A DNA stretch of 64,000 bases from VAZQ01 sp963744275 (GCA_963744275.1 CAVUSX010000007.1:434001-498000); one strand, 5' to 3'; counted from the first letter of the stretch, positions 1 through 9,523 are shown. Notes: a model not told the origin generated them from the sequence alone. Program-made: numbers and translations.

Positions 1-64
1 GCCGTTGCCGGCGCCGGAACGCTTTGTCGATCTCCGCTACGCCGAGATGGCCGGCATCCAGTGA
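1..64 (+). CDS. 3' end of an unidentified CDS (partial)
   Basis: The second frame of the first 64 bases is open from the window edge to a TGA at 62-64 and ends in a plausible coding C-terminus (ERFVDLRYAEMAGIQ). Only 20 codons are visible, so neither family nor function can be given. It is convergent with the minus-strand gene that ends at 86, with a 21-base gap. Confidence 0.35.
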   Translation, partial: PLPAPERFVDLRYAEMAGIQ

Positions 65-85
65 CGCCGGCCCCAAAGCCGCACG

Positions 86-946
86 TTACTTCTGCGGCGG
101 CTTGAAATAGTGCAGGTCCGGCGGCGGCTGGTCCTTCTTGGCGGGCATCAGACGGCCGTCGCCGCTCATGAAATAGTTCTGCCCGGCGATGCCGATGTGG
201 TTGTTGCCCTCGGCGCAGACTTCCTCGAACCATTCGGGCTGCGCCACGTGCTCGCGCGTGTAGGTCTTGGTGACGGTCCACGGATGGGTCAACGCGTTGT
301 CGATGGTGGTGATCTCGTCGGTCAAGGTGTCGGGCTTGCTCTTGTCCCAGTGGATTTTCTCCTGCACCACGGTCTGATTGTCGGGATGCAGCGGGATGCC
401 GGCGGCGTCGAAGGCGCGCGGACCCTTGAAATTGCGCGTCTCGACATCCAGCGTATCGAAGCGGCCGTCGCCGTCGGTGTCGAGCCATCTGCCGATGGAA
501 TAGCCGCGGTAGGTCGCCTCGGTATAGCCCCTCGGCCAGTCGCGCCCGTCGGTGAAGATGCGCCGTGAGTTGTGGATGTGCTCGAGCAGGATATGGGTGG
601 TGTCCGGCGTGATGACGATCTCCATGTCGCCATAGGGATTCATGATGCGGGGCATGCCGGGCGAGATGCAGGCATAGGTCGGATCGCCGCCCTGCCCGCC
701 CGTCGCCTGGTCCTTGAGGTTGGCCTCGAGGATGGCCTGAAACTCGGGCTTGAGCGGCGCCTGCTGGGCGAGACCCTGGTTCCTGGTCGGATCATAGCCG
801 GGCTGGCCGCTCACCCCGGGAACGCGGGCCCGCACCCATTGGCCCTTGAGGTCGGGATATCTCAATTCATCGAAGGCGCGCGCCGGCGCGAAGGCCAGCA
901 GCGCGGCGGCGAGCACGGTGGCACCCAGCAAGTGTTGACGAAGCAT
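86..946 (-). CDS. Exported protein of unknown function, paralogue 1
   Basis: A 286-residue protein starting at MLRQHLL, chosen because a GGGAGGA ribosome site lies just upstream (complement of 950-957) and a Sec signal peptide follows directly (hydrophobic LLGATVLAAALLAFAPARA, cleavage after the Ala-Arg-Ala region). The mature protein begins FDELRYPDLKGQW. It contains a DTDGDGRFDTLDVE stretch that resembles a calcium-binding DxDxDG loop, and a RIFTDGRDWP motif. I know this as a recurrent uncharacterised periplasmic type in Bradyrhizobium-like genomes, with no assigned reaction. It lies 56 bases downstream of a same-strand paralogue, so the pair is probably an operon from a tandem duplication. 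Coding and export are clear; function is unknown. Confidence 0.85.
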   Translation of the reverse strand: MLRQHLLGATVLAAALLAFAPARAFDELRYPDLKGQWVRARVPGVSGQPGYDPTRNQGLAQQAPLKPEFQAILEANLKDQATGGQGGDPTYACISPGMPRIMNPYGDMEIVITPDTTHILLEHIHNSRRIFTDGRDWPRGYTEATYRGYSIGRWLDTDGDGRFDTLDVETRNFKGPRAFDAAGIPLHPDNQTVVQEKIHWDKSKPDTLTDEITTIDNALTHPWTVTKTYTREHVAQPEWFEEVCAEGNNHIGIAGQNYFMSGDGRLMPAKKDQPPPDLHYFKPPQK

Positions 947-1002
947 GATGTCCTCCCGGGAATTGCGGCGCGCCGCGTCACCGCGGCTCTCGTCTCGAGC
1001 CG

Positions 1003-1869
1003 TCACTTCTTTGTTTGATTGAAATACGAAAGGTCGGGCGGCGCCTGATCCTTCCTGGACGGCATCAGGTTGCCGTCCCCGCTCAGGAAGTACATGTCGT
1101 TGCCGATATAGATGAGGCCGGTGCTCTCGCCGCACATGTATTCGGGCCAGAACGGCTCCTCGGCGGGGTCGCGCCGGTATTTCTTCGCCACCGTCCAGGG
1201 GCGCGTGAGCGCATGGTCGAACACCGTCATATCGTTGTGCAGGAGGGTCGCATCGGCCCGGTCGAGATAGATGCGCTCCTTGACGATGGTCTGGTTGTCC
1301 TTGTGCAGCGGCATGCCGCTCGGCTCGAAGGCGCGCGGGCCTTTGAAGTAGCGGGTCTCGACCTCGAGCGTGTCGAAGCGGCCGTTGCCGGTGGTATCGC
1401 GCCAGCGGCCGATGGAGTAGCCGTCGAAGCTCGGCAGCACGTCGGCCGGCCAGTCGCGTCCGTCGGTGAAAATCCGCCGGCGCGTATCGCGGTTGTGATC
1501 GATGCGCACATAGGTGACCTCCGGCAGCACGATGAACTCCATCGGCTGGAACGGCCCCATGATCGCCGGCATGCCGACCGCCAGGCACTTGGCGCTCGGC
1601 CAGAAGCCCTGTCCGCCGGCGGCCTGATCGGCGAGGCTCGCCTCCAGGACCTTCTGATATTCGCCCGTCAGCGGGGCTTGCTGGGCGAGGCCCCAGGACT
1701 TGTCCGGATCGAACGGGGCCTGGCCGACGACGCCTGCGGGCGGGCGCGCCCGCAGCCACTGGCCCTTCAGGTTCGGGTATTGCGCGTCATCGAACGCCCG
1801 CGCCCCCGAACCGGTCACGATCAGCATCGCCATGGCGGCGACCGCACCGATCAAGCCTCGGAACAGCAT
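1003..1869 (-). CDS. Exported protein of unknown function, paralogue 2
   Basis: A 288-residue protein starting at MLFRGLIG. The signal peptide ends near GSGARA and the mature protein begins FDDAQYPNLKGQW. It aligns through its whole length with the protein at 86-946, sharing KGQW, RIFTDGRDWPA, GYSIGRW, NGRFDTLEVETR, FKGPRAFE, HKDNQTIV and a C-terminal SGDGNLMPSRKDQ. The second Asp of the DxDxDG-like loop is replaced here (DTTGNGRFD), so any metal site may differ between the copies. It is the promoter-proximal gene of the pair. A longer frame continues upstream of this Met, but it lacks the signal peptide context and is not used. Confidence 0.85.
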   Translation of the reverse strand: MLFRGLIGAVAAMAMLIVTGSGARAFDDAQYPNLKGQWLRARPPAGVVGQAPFDPDKSWGLAQQAPLTGEYQKVLEASLADQAAGGQGFWPSAKCLAVGMPAIMGPFQPMEFIVLPEVTYVRIDHNRDTRRRIFTDGRDWPADVLPSFDGYSIGRWRDTTGNGRFDTLEVETRYFKGPRAFEPSGMPLHKDNQTIVKERIYLDRADATLLHNDMTVFDHALTRPWTVAKKYRRDPAEEPFWPEYMCGESTGLIYIGNDMYFLSGDGNLMPSRKDQAPPDLSYFNQTKK

Positions 1870-2446
1870 GATGGTTCTCCCTCTGATCACGGCCCAAAAC
1901 CGGCGATGACTGGCGAAGACCGGCGAGCGCTCGGCGAAGCAAATCAGGACTTGGCGAGGCGAACCAAAATGCGGTTCGGGCCGAAAAAGCAGACGGCAGT
2001 CACAAAAATGATGCCCGCCGACGGCAATGTGGCTGCCACTGGAAAGCGGACTTCGGCACGTCCGGCTGGCGGCTCTGCGCATGAGGTTACGCGGTTCCCG
2101 CCGTGCGGGGAAGCAGGCTCGATCGTGACGTCCATCGTGGCTGTTGAGAACGGGCGCGGACGGTGCTCACCATATTGCACTGCGACAGGCGTCCATATGG
2201 CGCCCACCGCGCCATCCGTCGGTGCGCACGGGGGCAGGCGCTCGCGCCGCCCGCGGCCCGCGTCGGCCACCTCGCCGAGGTCGGAATATGGCGCCGTTCG
2301 AGGGCGCGAGCGGCGTCTTGCGCCGCTCGGCTTTCTCAATCATACAGGCGCACGGTCGACGCGCCTCGTGGTCTGCGCGCCGTCTGCCCTCGTTGAATGA
2401 ACCAAACGCGCTGCGGTGATCCCGCGAGCAGGAATTGGAGCACGAA
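1870..2446. other. Divergent intergenic region with a perfect 9-bp hairpin
   Basis: No gene was found in these 577 bases. They lie between the minus-strand exported-protein pair and the plus-strand SPFH gene, so they should hold both promoters, but no convincing -35/-10 pair stands out. A perfect hairpin lies at 2307-2329 (arms CGAGCGGCG and CGCCGCTCG, loop TCTTG), about 120 bases before the SPFH start; no T-run follows it. Its role is unknown. Confidence 0.4.
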
Positions 2447-3355
2447 ATGGAGATCCTCGGCTTGGGGGCTGTCGCGTTCTTGGCTTTCTTCGTGCTCTCG
2501 ACAATTCTGGGGAGCTTCTTCACGGTCAACACCGCCCAGGTCGCGGTCATCACCCGGTTTGGAAAGTTTCTTCGCGTCGCCGAACCTGGCTTGAACTGGA
2601 AAGTGCCGTTCATCGACAGCGTATCCGGCAGGATCAGCCTGCGCGTCAATCAGATCACTTTGACGATGGAGACGAAGACGAAAGACAACGTGTTCGTCAC
2701 CATCCCGATTTCCGTCCAGAATAGAGTGCGTCCCGAAAAGGCCTTCGACGCCTACTACAAGCTGTCCGACCCCGCCCAGCAGATCAAGTCCTATGTCGAG
2801 CAGGTCATTCTCGGGCATGTCCCCGGCATGACCTTGGACGAGGTGTTCGCGAGCCAATCCGGCATCGCGGCGGCGGTGAAGAAGGAGCTCGATGTCGATA
2901 TGGCCGGGTTCGGATATGAGATCGTCAATGTGCTGGTCACCGACATCGTTCCGGACGCCAAAGTGAAATCCGCCATGAACGACATCAATGCGGCCCAGCG
3001 TGAGCAGGTGGCCGCGAACGCGCGCGGCGAGGCCGAGAAAATCCTGGTGGTCAAAAAGGCCGAAGCCGAAGCCGAAAGCAAGGCGCTCCAGGGGCAGGGC
3101 ATCGCGAACCAGAGAAAAGCCATCATCGAGGGGCTGCAAGGCTCGATCGAGCAGTTTCAGAAAGTCGTCGGCGGCACATCCACTTCGGAAGTCATGCAGC
3201 TGGTCCTGGTCACGCAATATTTCGATACGATCAAGTCCATCGGGGAAAGCGACAAGACCAACACGCTCTTTCTGTCGCACTCGCCCGGAGCCGTCAAAGA
3301 GATATCCGATCAGGTCCTGCAATCCATGATCGGCGCAGACCGAGCGAAGCTCTAG
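2447..3355 (+). CDS. SPFH/band-7 (stomatin/HflK-C-like) membrane protein
   Basis: A 302-residue protein with one N-terminal membrane segment (about residues 4-26), then a band-7/SPFH domain (AQVAVITRFGKFLRVAEPGL, about 30-200), then an Ala/Glu/Lys-rich coiled coil (RGEAEKILVVKKAEAEAESK). The family scaffolds membrane microdomains and protease or channel complexes; the exact partner is not predictable here. No NfeD-like protease gene adjoins it, which makes the slipin-NfeD pairing unlikely. The start at 2447 is preferred over TTG at 2435 because GGAG at 2437-2440 is correctly spaced. The gene ends 44 bases before an EamA transporter gene. Confidence 0.88.
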   Translation: MEILGLGAVAFLAFFVLSTILGSFFTVNTAQVAVITRFGKFLRVAEPGLNWKVPFIDSVSGRISLRVNQITLTMETKTKDNVFVTIPISVQNRVRPEKAFDAYYKLSDPAQQIKSYVEQVILGHVPGMTLDEVFASQSGIAAAVKKELDVDMAGFGYEIVNVLVTDIVPDAKVKSAMNDINAAQREQVAANARGEAEKILVVKKAEAEAESKALQGQGIANQRKAIIEGLQGSIEQFQKVVGGTSTSEVMQLVLVTQYFDTIKSIGESDKTNTLFLSHSPGAVKEISDQVLQSMIGADRAKL

Positions 3356-3399
3356 GAACGGGTCGCGCCATCCCGGAGTCCACGCCGACGCGCGACACC

Positions 3400-4303
3400 A
3401 TGTCCTCGTTTGCGCAAGTGCCGCTGCAGCCCCGACGTCTGGCGCTTCCGGCCGTGCTGGCCGGCGGCATCGCGATCGGCTTCTCGCCGATATTCGTGCG
3501 CCTGTCCGAGCTCGGGCCGATTGCGACCGGGTTCTATCGCCTGCTGCTGGCCCTGCCCCTGCTGTGGCTATGGATGCGCTGGGAAGAACGGCACACGGCG
3601 CGCGCAACGGCCAGGATCGAATGGCTTCCTATCGCGGTGCCGGGCATTCTGTTCGCCGGGGATATCCTGTTCTGGCATTGGTCGATCACCACCACCACGG
3701 TCGCGAATGCCACGCTGTTCGCAAATCTGGCGCCCGTCATCGTGACGGCCGGCGCCTGGCTCTACCTGCGCGAGCGCGTCACCTCTCCGTTCCTCGCCGG
3801 AATGGCGCTGGCGATGGGCGGCGGCGCGCTGCTGATGCATGGCAAGCGCGGCGTTGGGGGCGCGCTACGTGCTGGGCGACATGCTCGGGCTGATCACCGC
3901 CTGCTTCTTCGGCAGCTACGTGGTGGCTGTCGCGCGCTTGCGTCATCGCATTCCTGCCTCCACCATCATGTTCTATTCGAGCGCCGTGACCTGCGTCCTC
4001 TTGCTGGCGGCGACCCTGTTGTCGGGTGAAAGCTTGCTGCCGGTCACCGCGCGCGGTTGGGTCGCGCTCTTCGCCTTGGCGTGGATCAGCCAGGCGATCG
4101 GTCAAGGCTTGATCGCCTATGCGCTCGGCCATCTGCCGGCCTCGTTCTCGTCCTTGGCGATCTTGATCGAGCCGCTGACGGCCGCGGTCCTGGGCTGGGT
4201 TTGGCTCGGCGAGGCATTGGGCGCCCTGCAAGCCGTGGGCGCCGTCATCGTGCTCGCCGGGATCGCGGTGGCGCGCCGGGCGAGCGGACCAATAGTCGCG
4301 TGA
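3400..4303 (+). pseudogene. EamA/DMT-family transporter, split by one frameshift
   Basis: A 10-TM drug/metabolite transporter of the EamA type with two repeats of about five helices. The first half reads from MSSFAQVPL to ALLMHGKRGVG, and the second continues one frame later from ARYVLGDMLGLITACFFGSY to the end. The junction is the G5 run at 3856-3860: removing one G restores a single frame of about 300 residues, the normal family length. Both halves keep their helices and motifs (GFSPIFVRLSELGP; ILIEPLTAAVLGW), so an extra G from sequencing or a very recent mutation is likely. The substrate cannot be predicted. A gap of 222 bases separates it from the MBOAT gene. Confidence 0.8.
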
Positions 4304-4525
4304 TGGGACGAGGAAGGCCGGCCGCAACGGCGTGATCCTCGCAGCCTGAAAATCATATTGACCGTGTCGACCTTTGCTGTACCAATTCGGCCGGGGTCGT
4401 GGACGCTGTCGGGGACGCTGTTGTGAACGGCTTATGACAATTTGATCGTCCTATGCAGGCCCGGCAAAGCACCCTTGCGGCGGCGATGAGTTCCTTGGTC
4501 GATCTATGAGTTCGTTGGTCAATCC

Positions 4526-6041
4526 ATGCTTTTCAATAGCCTGCCTTTCATCCTGATATTTTTGCCCATCGTCGTCGTTCTTCATTTCACCTTGGCGCGC
4601 TGGAGCGTCGATGCCGCCGTATATGGCACGACGGTCGCGTCGTTCGTGTTCTATGCCTGGTGGAATCCGGCCTTCGTGGTTCTGCCGATGCTTTCGATCC
4701 TGGTCAATTACTCGCTGGCGCGCCGCATCTCGGCCCTGGAGCAAGAGCCAGGCACGCTGGCTCTATATTGCAGGTATCGTCGCCAACGTGCTCGTTCTCG
4801 GTTATTTCAAATATGCCGACTTCATCCTGTCGATCTTCACCGGCGCGAAGGCGCTGCCGCCGAATGTGCCCTGGCGCTGTCTTTCACCACCTTTGTCCAG
4901 ATCGCATTCCTGTCCGACGCCTATCGGCGGCGCGTGAAGTTGCGTTTCAGTCGCTACGCGCTGTTCGTCGCTTTTTTTCCTCATCTGATCGCGGGCCCGA
5001 TCGTGCGCTGGACGAGCTTCGGGCGTCAGCTGGATGACCCGGAACGCTACCGCGTGAACTGGGACAATATCGCTCTCGGCCTGACGGTCTTCGTCTTCGG
5101 GCTGGTCAAGAAAGTGCTCATCGCCGATCCGATATCGGGCTTCGTCTCGGCCGCGTTCAATTCCGCGGCGGCCGGCGAGGCCTTCACCGCCTTCGGCGCC
5201 TGGACCGCCGCGGCCGGCTTCGCGACGCAGATCTATTTCGATTTTTCGGGCTACTCGGACATGGCCGTGGGCCTGGGGCTTTTGTTCAACTATCGGCTGC
5301 CGCTGAATTTCGCCGCTCCGCTGCGCGCGACCAATCTGGCCGATTTCTGGCGCCGGTGGCACATCACCTTGTCGCGGTTCTTGCGTGATTTCGTCTATGT
5401 TCCGCTCGGTTTCGGGCGGCCGGGGACCGATCCGACGTGCCCTCAACCTGCTGGTCACCATGCTGATCGGCGGCCTCTGGCACGGTGCAGGATGGACCTT
5501 CGTGATCTGGGGGGCGATACACGGCGTCCTGCTCGTGCTGACTTTCATATGGCAACAGCTGATCGGACCCGCGCGTCCCAACAAGGTGCGAGAGTTCTTT
5601 GGGTGGCTGTTCACGTTCGGCGCATTTGTGTTCGCCATCGTGTTCTTTCGGGCGCCCAATATCGAGACGGCTTGGCTCCTGGTCAAGGCGATGGCGGGCT
5701 TCGGGGATCACATGGCGGCCATGGGTCATGCCCAGTTCGACGATTGGATGATCCACCATGGCTATTTGTCGAGTGACTTCGCAAATGTATGGATCGGCGC
5801 CACCTGGTCGGTGGCGGGAACGATGGCCGTCGTCGCCGCGCTCGCGGTTGCGCTGCTGGTTCCCGACACGATGGAGATCGTCGGCTACAAGGAAGGCGAA
5901 GCTCACTCGAACTGGCGGCGCCCGGTCGGGTTCCTGGCCTGGCGCCCCACGATGGCCTGGCTGCGCCCGGTCGCCGCGATGGCCATGGCGGTGCTGATCA
6001 ATTTGGGGCAGGTCAGCGAATTCCTCTACTATCAATTCTGA
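4526..6041 (+). pseudogene. MBOAT-family O-acyltransferase (AlgI/DltB-like), three frameshifts
   Basis: Polytopic membrane-bound O-acyltransferase of about 500 residues. It begins MLFNSLPFILIFLPIVVVLH, typical of AlgI-like proteins that move acyl groups across the membrane onto extracellular polymers. Conserved blocks are IAGPIVRW, the FDFSGYSDMAVGLGLLF segment, FWRRWHITLSRFLRDFVYVP and the catalytic-His block GGLWHGAGWTFVIWG. The reading moves frame three times: an extra base near 4750-4757, a missing base near 4868-4872 (a CCC run), and an extra base near 5412-5428. All conserved blocks survive, so indel errors are suspected. Ten bases separate it from the next gene, which starts at 6052, so the two form an acylation module. 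Confidence 0.8.
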
Positions 6042-6051
6042 AGGAAGTGCG

Positions 6052-7144
6052 ATGCCACCGCGGCGGTATGCCTGTCACGTGATATTCTGCGCCTTCTTCA
6101 CGTTTTTCTGCGTGGTGGCGACCAATCTTCTGATCGACCCGCAAGGCGTCTTTGGCACCGGGATATTCGGCGCATCCCCGAACCTCAACTTCCGCTACGC
6201 GAGTCTCGAGAACTATCGGAAGACTTCGGGTCGGAAACGACAGCCTGCTGTTCGGGTCGTCGCGTGCGCGCGCCTTCTCCATCGCCGCGCTGTCGTCGCG
6301 CATGGAGGGGGACGATTTTGCGTCATTCTGGTTTCCGGACGGCATGGTGGTCGATTTTCTGCCGTTCCTGGAATACGTCTCGAACCAAAAGGCCGCGCAG
6401 GGAAAGCATCTCAAGGCGGTGTTCCTGCTGCTCGACATGGATAGTTTGGGACGGCGGCTCGAAGCCACTCATCAGGCGATCCAGATGATGATGCCGCCGG
6501 GATTGCCCGGCCAAAGCACGGTGGAGTTCTGGTGGAAGAATTTGAGCGCGGTCGTGTTCCGCTCCTGGATCAACACGGTGAAAGCGTATTTGCGGCAAGG
6601 TCCCTGGTCCGGTCCGCAGGCTAGGGCGACCGACACGACCTTCCCGTCGCTCTATGAGGCCGCGACGGGGCGCGGCGGCTCCGGGCCCGCGAAAGTGGAG
6701 CTCATTGCCGAGAGCGCGCCTGCCGCCGACAACGCCGATCGGCCGGTGGCCGACAACGTCGACCCGCGCACGGGCGACCAACTGGAGCGGGTGACGATGC
6801 GGGTCGATTTCCCGCGCCACATTCAGGCTCTGGAGCGCATCGTGTCCCTGTGCCGGGAGAACCATATCGAGCTCGTGATTGCGACCTCGCCGTTATCGCT
6901 GGAGGAGACGGCTGAGTACAATTGGGCCGACATGGCGAAGGCCATCGACATCGTGCGCCGCATCGCTCCGATCTGGGATTTCTCGGACACGGGGCATTTG
7001 CTGGACCGGCCGGAGCTTTGGGACGATCCCAGCCACTTCAAGCCCGTGGTGGCCGACATGATGCTCCGGCGCATCTTCGGCGAAACAGTGCCGGACGGAT
7101 GGAAGAGCTTCGGGCGCTACATCGGCCGGCCTCCCGCCAGCTGA
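6052..7144 (+). pseudogene. SGNH-like membrane-anchored partner of the MBOAT protein, one frameshift
   Basis: A single N-terminal membrane segment (VIFCAFFTFFCVVATNLLID) is followed by an exported domain. It has a serine motif in GNDSLLFGSSRARAF and a C-terminal Asp-x-x-His motif in WDDPSHFKPVVADMM, the arrangement seen in SGNH-fold esterases and acetyltransferases such as the AlgJ/AlgX and DUF1574-like partners of MBOAT proteins. The start is ATG 6052 with AGGAAG upstream. The N-terminal part is in another frame from the rest; one extra base around 6218-6232 explains the shift. The gene sits 10 bases after the MBOAT gene and its stop abuts the stop of a convergent peptidase gene. The family call rests on motifs only; the acceptor polymer is unknown. 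Confidence 0.65.
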
Positions 7145-8360
7145 TCAACCCCTGCGCCCTGGCCGCAGCCCATCCCACAAGCGATGAAGGATGATGAGGC
7201 TCATGGTGCCGGCGAGCACCCATCCGATCGCCTGCGCATAGGGATGCGCGAGGTAGGAGCCTGCGATGTCGACGATATGGGCGCGGTACACCGAGAGCAC
7301 GCCGACGCCGAGCGCGATCCCGTACGCCAGGCTGGCGGCGCCGAACAGCATGAAGACGCGGCGCAGCCGCGGCTCCGGCGCGGCGCGGCCGCCCAGCCGC
7401 GAACCCAGATAGGCCAGCGCCGCGGGCGCGCAGATTGGGGATCTCCAGAAGATCCATCACGACATAATACCCGTCCAGCTCCAGCAGCGGATTGAGGTTC
7501 ACCAGCGCCAGCACGTAGCCCGTGAGGCTGAAGCTCCAGAGCACGTCTTGCCAGCGCCGCGCGAGCGCTGGGCGAGCAGCGCGGCGAGCGCCGCCATGCC
7601 GCTGAGAGCCAGATTGGAATACGGGCCGGCGGCGCTCACCAGGATTCTCGGCAACCTGGCGGCCGCCCAGATATCGCTGGTATCCACGAAGGCCACCGGC
7701 GCCAAGAAGTACCAGCCGATGCCAGCCCGATTGACCTGCCGGCCGAAGTGCTTGCAGGTCGCGGCATGCGCCGCCTCGTGCACCACGACGTGAAGCGCGA
7801 GACACGCGAGCCAAACCGGCAGTGACTGCTGCAAGGGCGCCCAAGACCCGCCAGCCAGGTGCCCCGCGAAGGCGATCGCGCCGGCGCAAACGACGGCGAG
7901 CAAGACGGCTTGGGCGGGCCGGGTATAGAGCACGCGCAAGCCGCGGTAGAGCGCCGTCACCTTGCCGTCCATGTCGGACAGCCACCAGTAACGGGTGCAC
8001 AGCGAGAGCAACGGGCGCAGCCGCGTCGGCCCATGTCGGCGGCGTCGGGCGCCCGCCCTCGTCAATATCCTGGAACCGGACGAACCCGGCCTCGAGCCAA
8101 CGGCCGAGCGCGCGCAGGACCTCGTCCGGCGCCGGCCGCCCAAATCGCCTCACATAGGCCCCGCACAAATCCCCGATCGTGCGTTCGCCATCCATCAGCT
8201 GCCACACGAACAGCCCCTCCTCGGACAATTTCATGTAACGGCGTCCGCCCGCGTCCTTGAGGATGTAGACCGGCGCAGCGGCGGCGCATTGCTGGCGCTC
8301 GACGATGCAGTGCTCGGCCTGTCGCGGACGCAATCGTTCCAGTGCCGTCATCTCGTCCAT
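7145..8360 (-). pseudogene. PqqD-like domain fused to an M50 (site-2) membrane metallopeptidase, three frameshifts
   Basis: From MDEMTALERL the first about 95 residues look like a PqqD/RiPP-recognition winged helix (YMKLSEEGLFVWQLMDGERT, then a helical PAPDEVLRALGRWLEAGFV). A multi-TM M50 domain follows with the zinc motif HEAAH (in LHVVVHEAAHAATCKHFG) and the second metal-ligand block NLNPLLELDGYYV. Reading changes frame near 8045-8060, near 7550-7570 and near 7430-7440, always between well-preserved segments; the last part (YRAHIVDIAGSYLAHPYAQ) is again membrane-like. Proteins of this build occur as COG1994-type peptide zinc metalloproteases beside peptide-modification genes. It lies 13 bases after an acyltransferase gene and downstream of a 57-residue peptide gene. 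The substrate is inferred, not shown. Confidence 0.75.
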
Positions 8361-8373
8361 GGCGCTGCACCGT

Positions 8374-9225
8374 TCAAAAATGATCGGCGCTGCAGCACCA
8401 GCGCGACCAGGGAGCCGGATCGAAGTCCATGGCGGCATCGATGAGAGCCTGCAGCGCGCCCTGCGCCTGCCCGGGCGCACGGGTGTTCAAGAACGAAAGG
8501 CGATGGCCGTCGCGGTCGGGCCGCAGCAGCAGCGGGAGCAACGGAACGTCGGCACTGCGGGCGAGCCATTCCGCGCCTTGGGGCAGCACCAGCGCGCCTG
8601 CTCCGAGCCTGCAGGTGACGGTTCGCTTCGCGCCCGGCCGCGGCAGTTGACCGTCGGCGAAGATCAGCACAATTCCGCCCTCGCGCAGGATGCTGCGGGC
8701 GCGCCGCAGCGCGGCGACCTCGCCCAGCCTGGCGATATCGAGATCGGCAAAGGGAAATCCGCTGCGGAAGAGCGCGGCGTGCCGTTCCGCCGACAGCATC
8801 ACGTTGGGATTTCTCTGCGAGTTCTGGATGACGGCGAACTGCCGGATCGTTCCCCTCCGGCTCGCCATGGCGAGCCAGAGCGGAAGTATCGAGGTCGCGG
8901 GGCCGTAGTGCAGCGTGACCGCGAGTCCGCCGCACCCTCGATTCGGCGCCACCGGGAGGCCATCGACGCTTGCTCGCTCGATGATCGTGCGCAGGAGATC
9001 GGCGCTGCCGGAAGCCAGCAGCTGATCATGAAATGCGGCGTCGGCGGAATAGAGGAAGCTTCGGCGGGCGTGCGTCCCGGCTTGCTCGGGTCCCATCCCC
9101 AAATAGGCCTGCAGCCTGGTCTCGGCCCGGCCGATCGAGGTCGCGGCGACGGCCGGATCGGCACAGCTCTGCAAGGCCGTCTGACGCGCCGAGAGGTAGG
9201 ATGTCCAAGCGCTATCCGACAACAT
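8374..9225 (-). CDS. LpxL/HtrB-like (LPLAT-fold) acyltransferase homologue
   Basis: A 283-residue intact protein with GGGAGGG eight bases before its ATG. It resembles lipid-A lauroyl/myristoyl transferases: the block around the catalytic His is VTLHYGPATSILPLWLA, and the later ILREGGIVLIFADGQLP and SADVPLLPLLLRPDRDGHR correspond to the family's GGVV..L.DQ and APVVPVF blocks. The acidic residue normally five positions after the His (HX4D/E) is Thr here (HYGPAT), so classical activity is uncertain. It has no clear N-terminal membrane anchor. It is followed by the PqqD-M50 gene and preceded by a peptide gene, a setting that suggests acylation of, or binding to, that peptide rather than lipid A. 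Confidence 0.6.
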   Translation of the reverse strand: MLSDSAWTSYLSARQTALQSCADPAVAATSIGRAETRLQAYLGMGPEQAGTHARRSFLYSADAAFHDQLLASGSADLLRTIIERASVDGLPVAPNRGCGGLAVTLHYGPATSILPLWLAMASRRGTIRQFAVIQNSQRNPNVMLSAERHAALFRSGFPFADLDIARLGEVAALRRARSILREGGIVLIFADGQLPRPGAKRTVTCRLGAGALVLPQGAEWLARSADVPLLPLLLRPDRDGHRLSFLNTRAPGQAQGALQALIDAAMDFDPAPWSRWCCSADHF

Positions 9226-9275
9226 CGGTCAACCCTCCCTATTCGACCGCATAACCGGTGCGCTCTCCGCCCTAC

Positions 9276-9305
9276 CTCCCCCTGCAAGGTCTGTTGCAGG
9301 GGGAG
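9276..9305 (-). terminator. Perfect 12-bp hairpin between peptide and acyltransferase genes
   Basis: Arms 9276-9287 and 9294-9305 are perfectly complementary (core CCCCCTGCAA / TTGCAGGGGG) with a 6-base loop. No U-tract follows on the minus strand, so it is better read as an attenuator or mRNA-stabilising stem between the small gene and the downstream pair, or as a palindromic genomic repeat. Confidence 0.45.
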
Positions 9306-9349
9306 AGAAAACGCGGCGGCGCAACAAACAACAAGGTGCGTTCTCGCGC

Positions 9350-9523
9350 TTACTTCTTGCCGGCGTGGGCGTGCGAAATCCGCGCGCTCAGGCTCTCGGC
9401 AATCTCCCGCCCCGACGCGTCGGGCATGCCGAGCACGGTCTTGAGCTGGTCGGGGGACACGACGCGGGAAAGAAAGTCCGGATCCTTGGCCGCGCGATCG
9501 ATGAGGTCTACGAGGTCTTTCAT
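9350..9523 (-). CDS. 57-residue peptide, candidate modified-peptide precursor
   Basis: Start at MKDLVDLIDRAAKDPD, with GGAGAA about seven bases upstream. The sequence is acidic and helical at first (DLVDLIDRAAKDPDFLSRVV), then SPDQLKTVLGMPDASGREI, and ends in a short basic, His-rich tail (SARISHAHAGKK). The pattern of a helical leader with a DPxFLxxV block resembles Nif11/NHLP-type leader peptides, but I cannot claim membership. There is no signal peptide and no Cys. It is the first gene of a minus-strand group with an acyltransferase and a PqqD-M50 peptidase, the usual place of a precursor peptide. Coding is likely from the ribosome site and context; the precursor role is inference. Confidence 0.6.
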   Translation of the reverse strand: MKDLVDLIDRAAKDPDFLSRVVSPDQLKTVLGMPDASGREIAESLSARISHAHAGKK

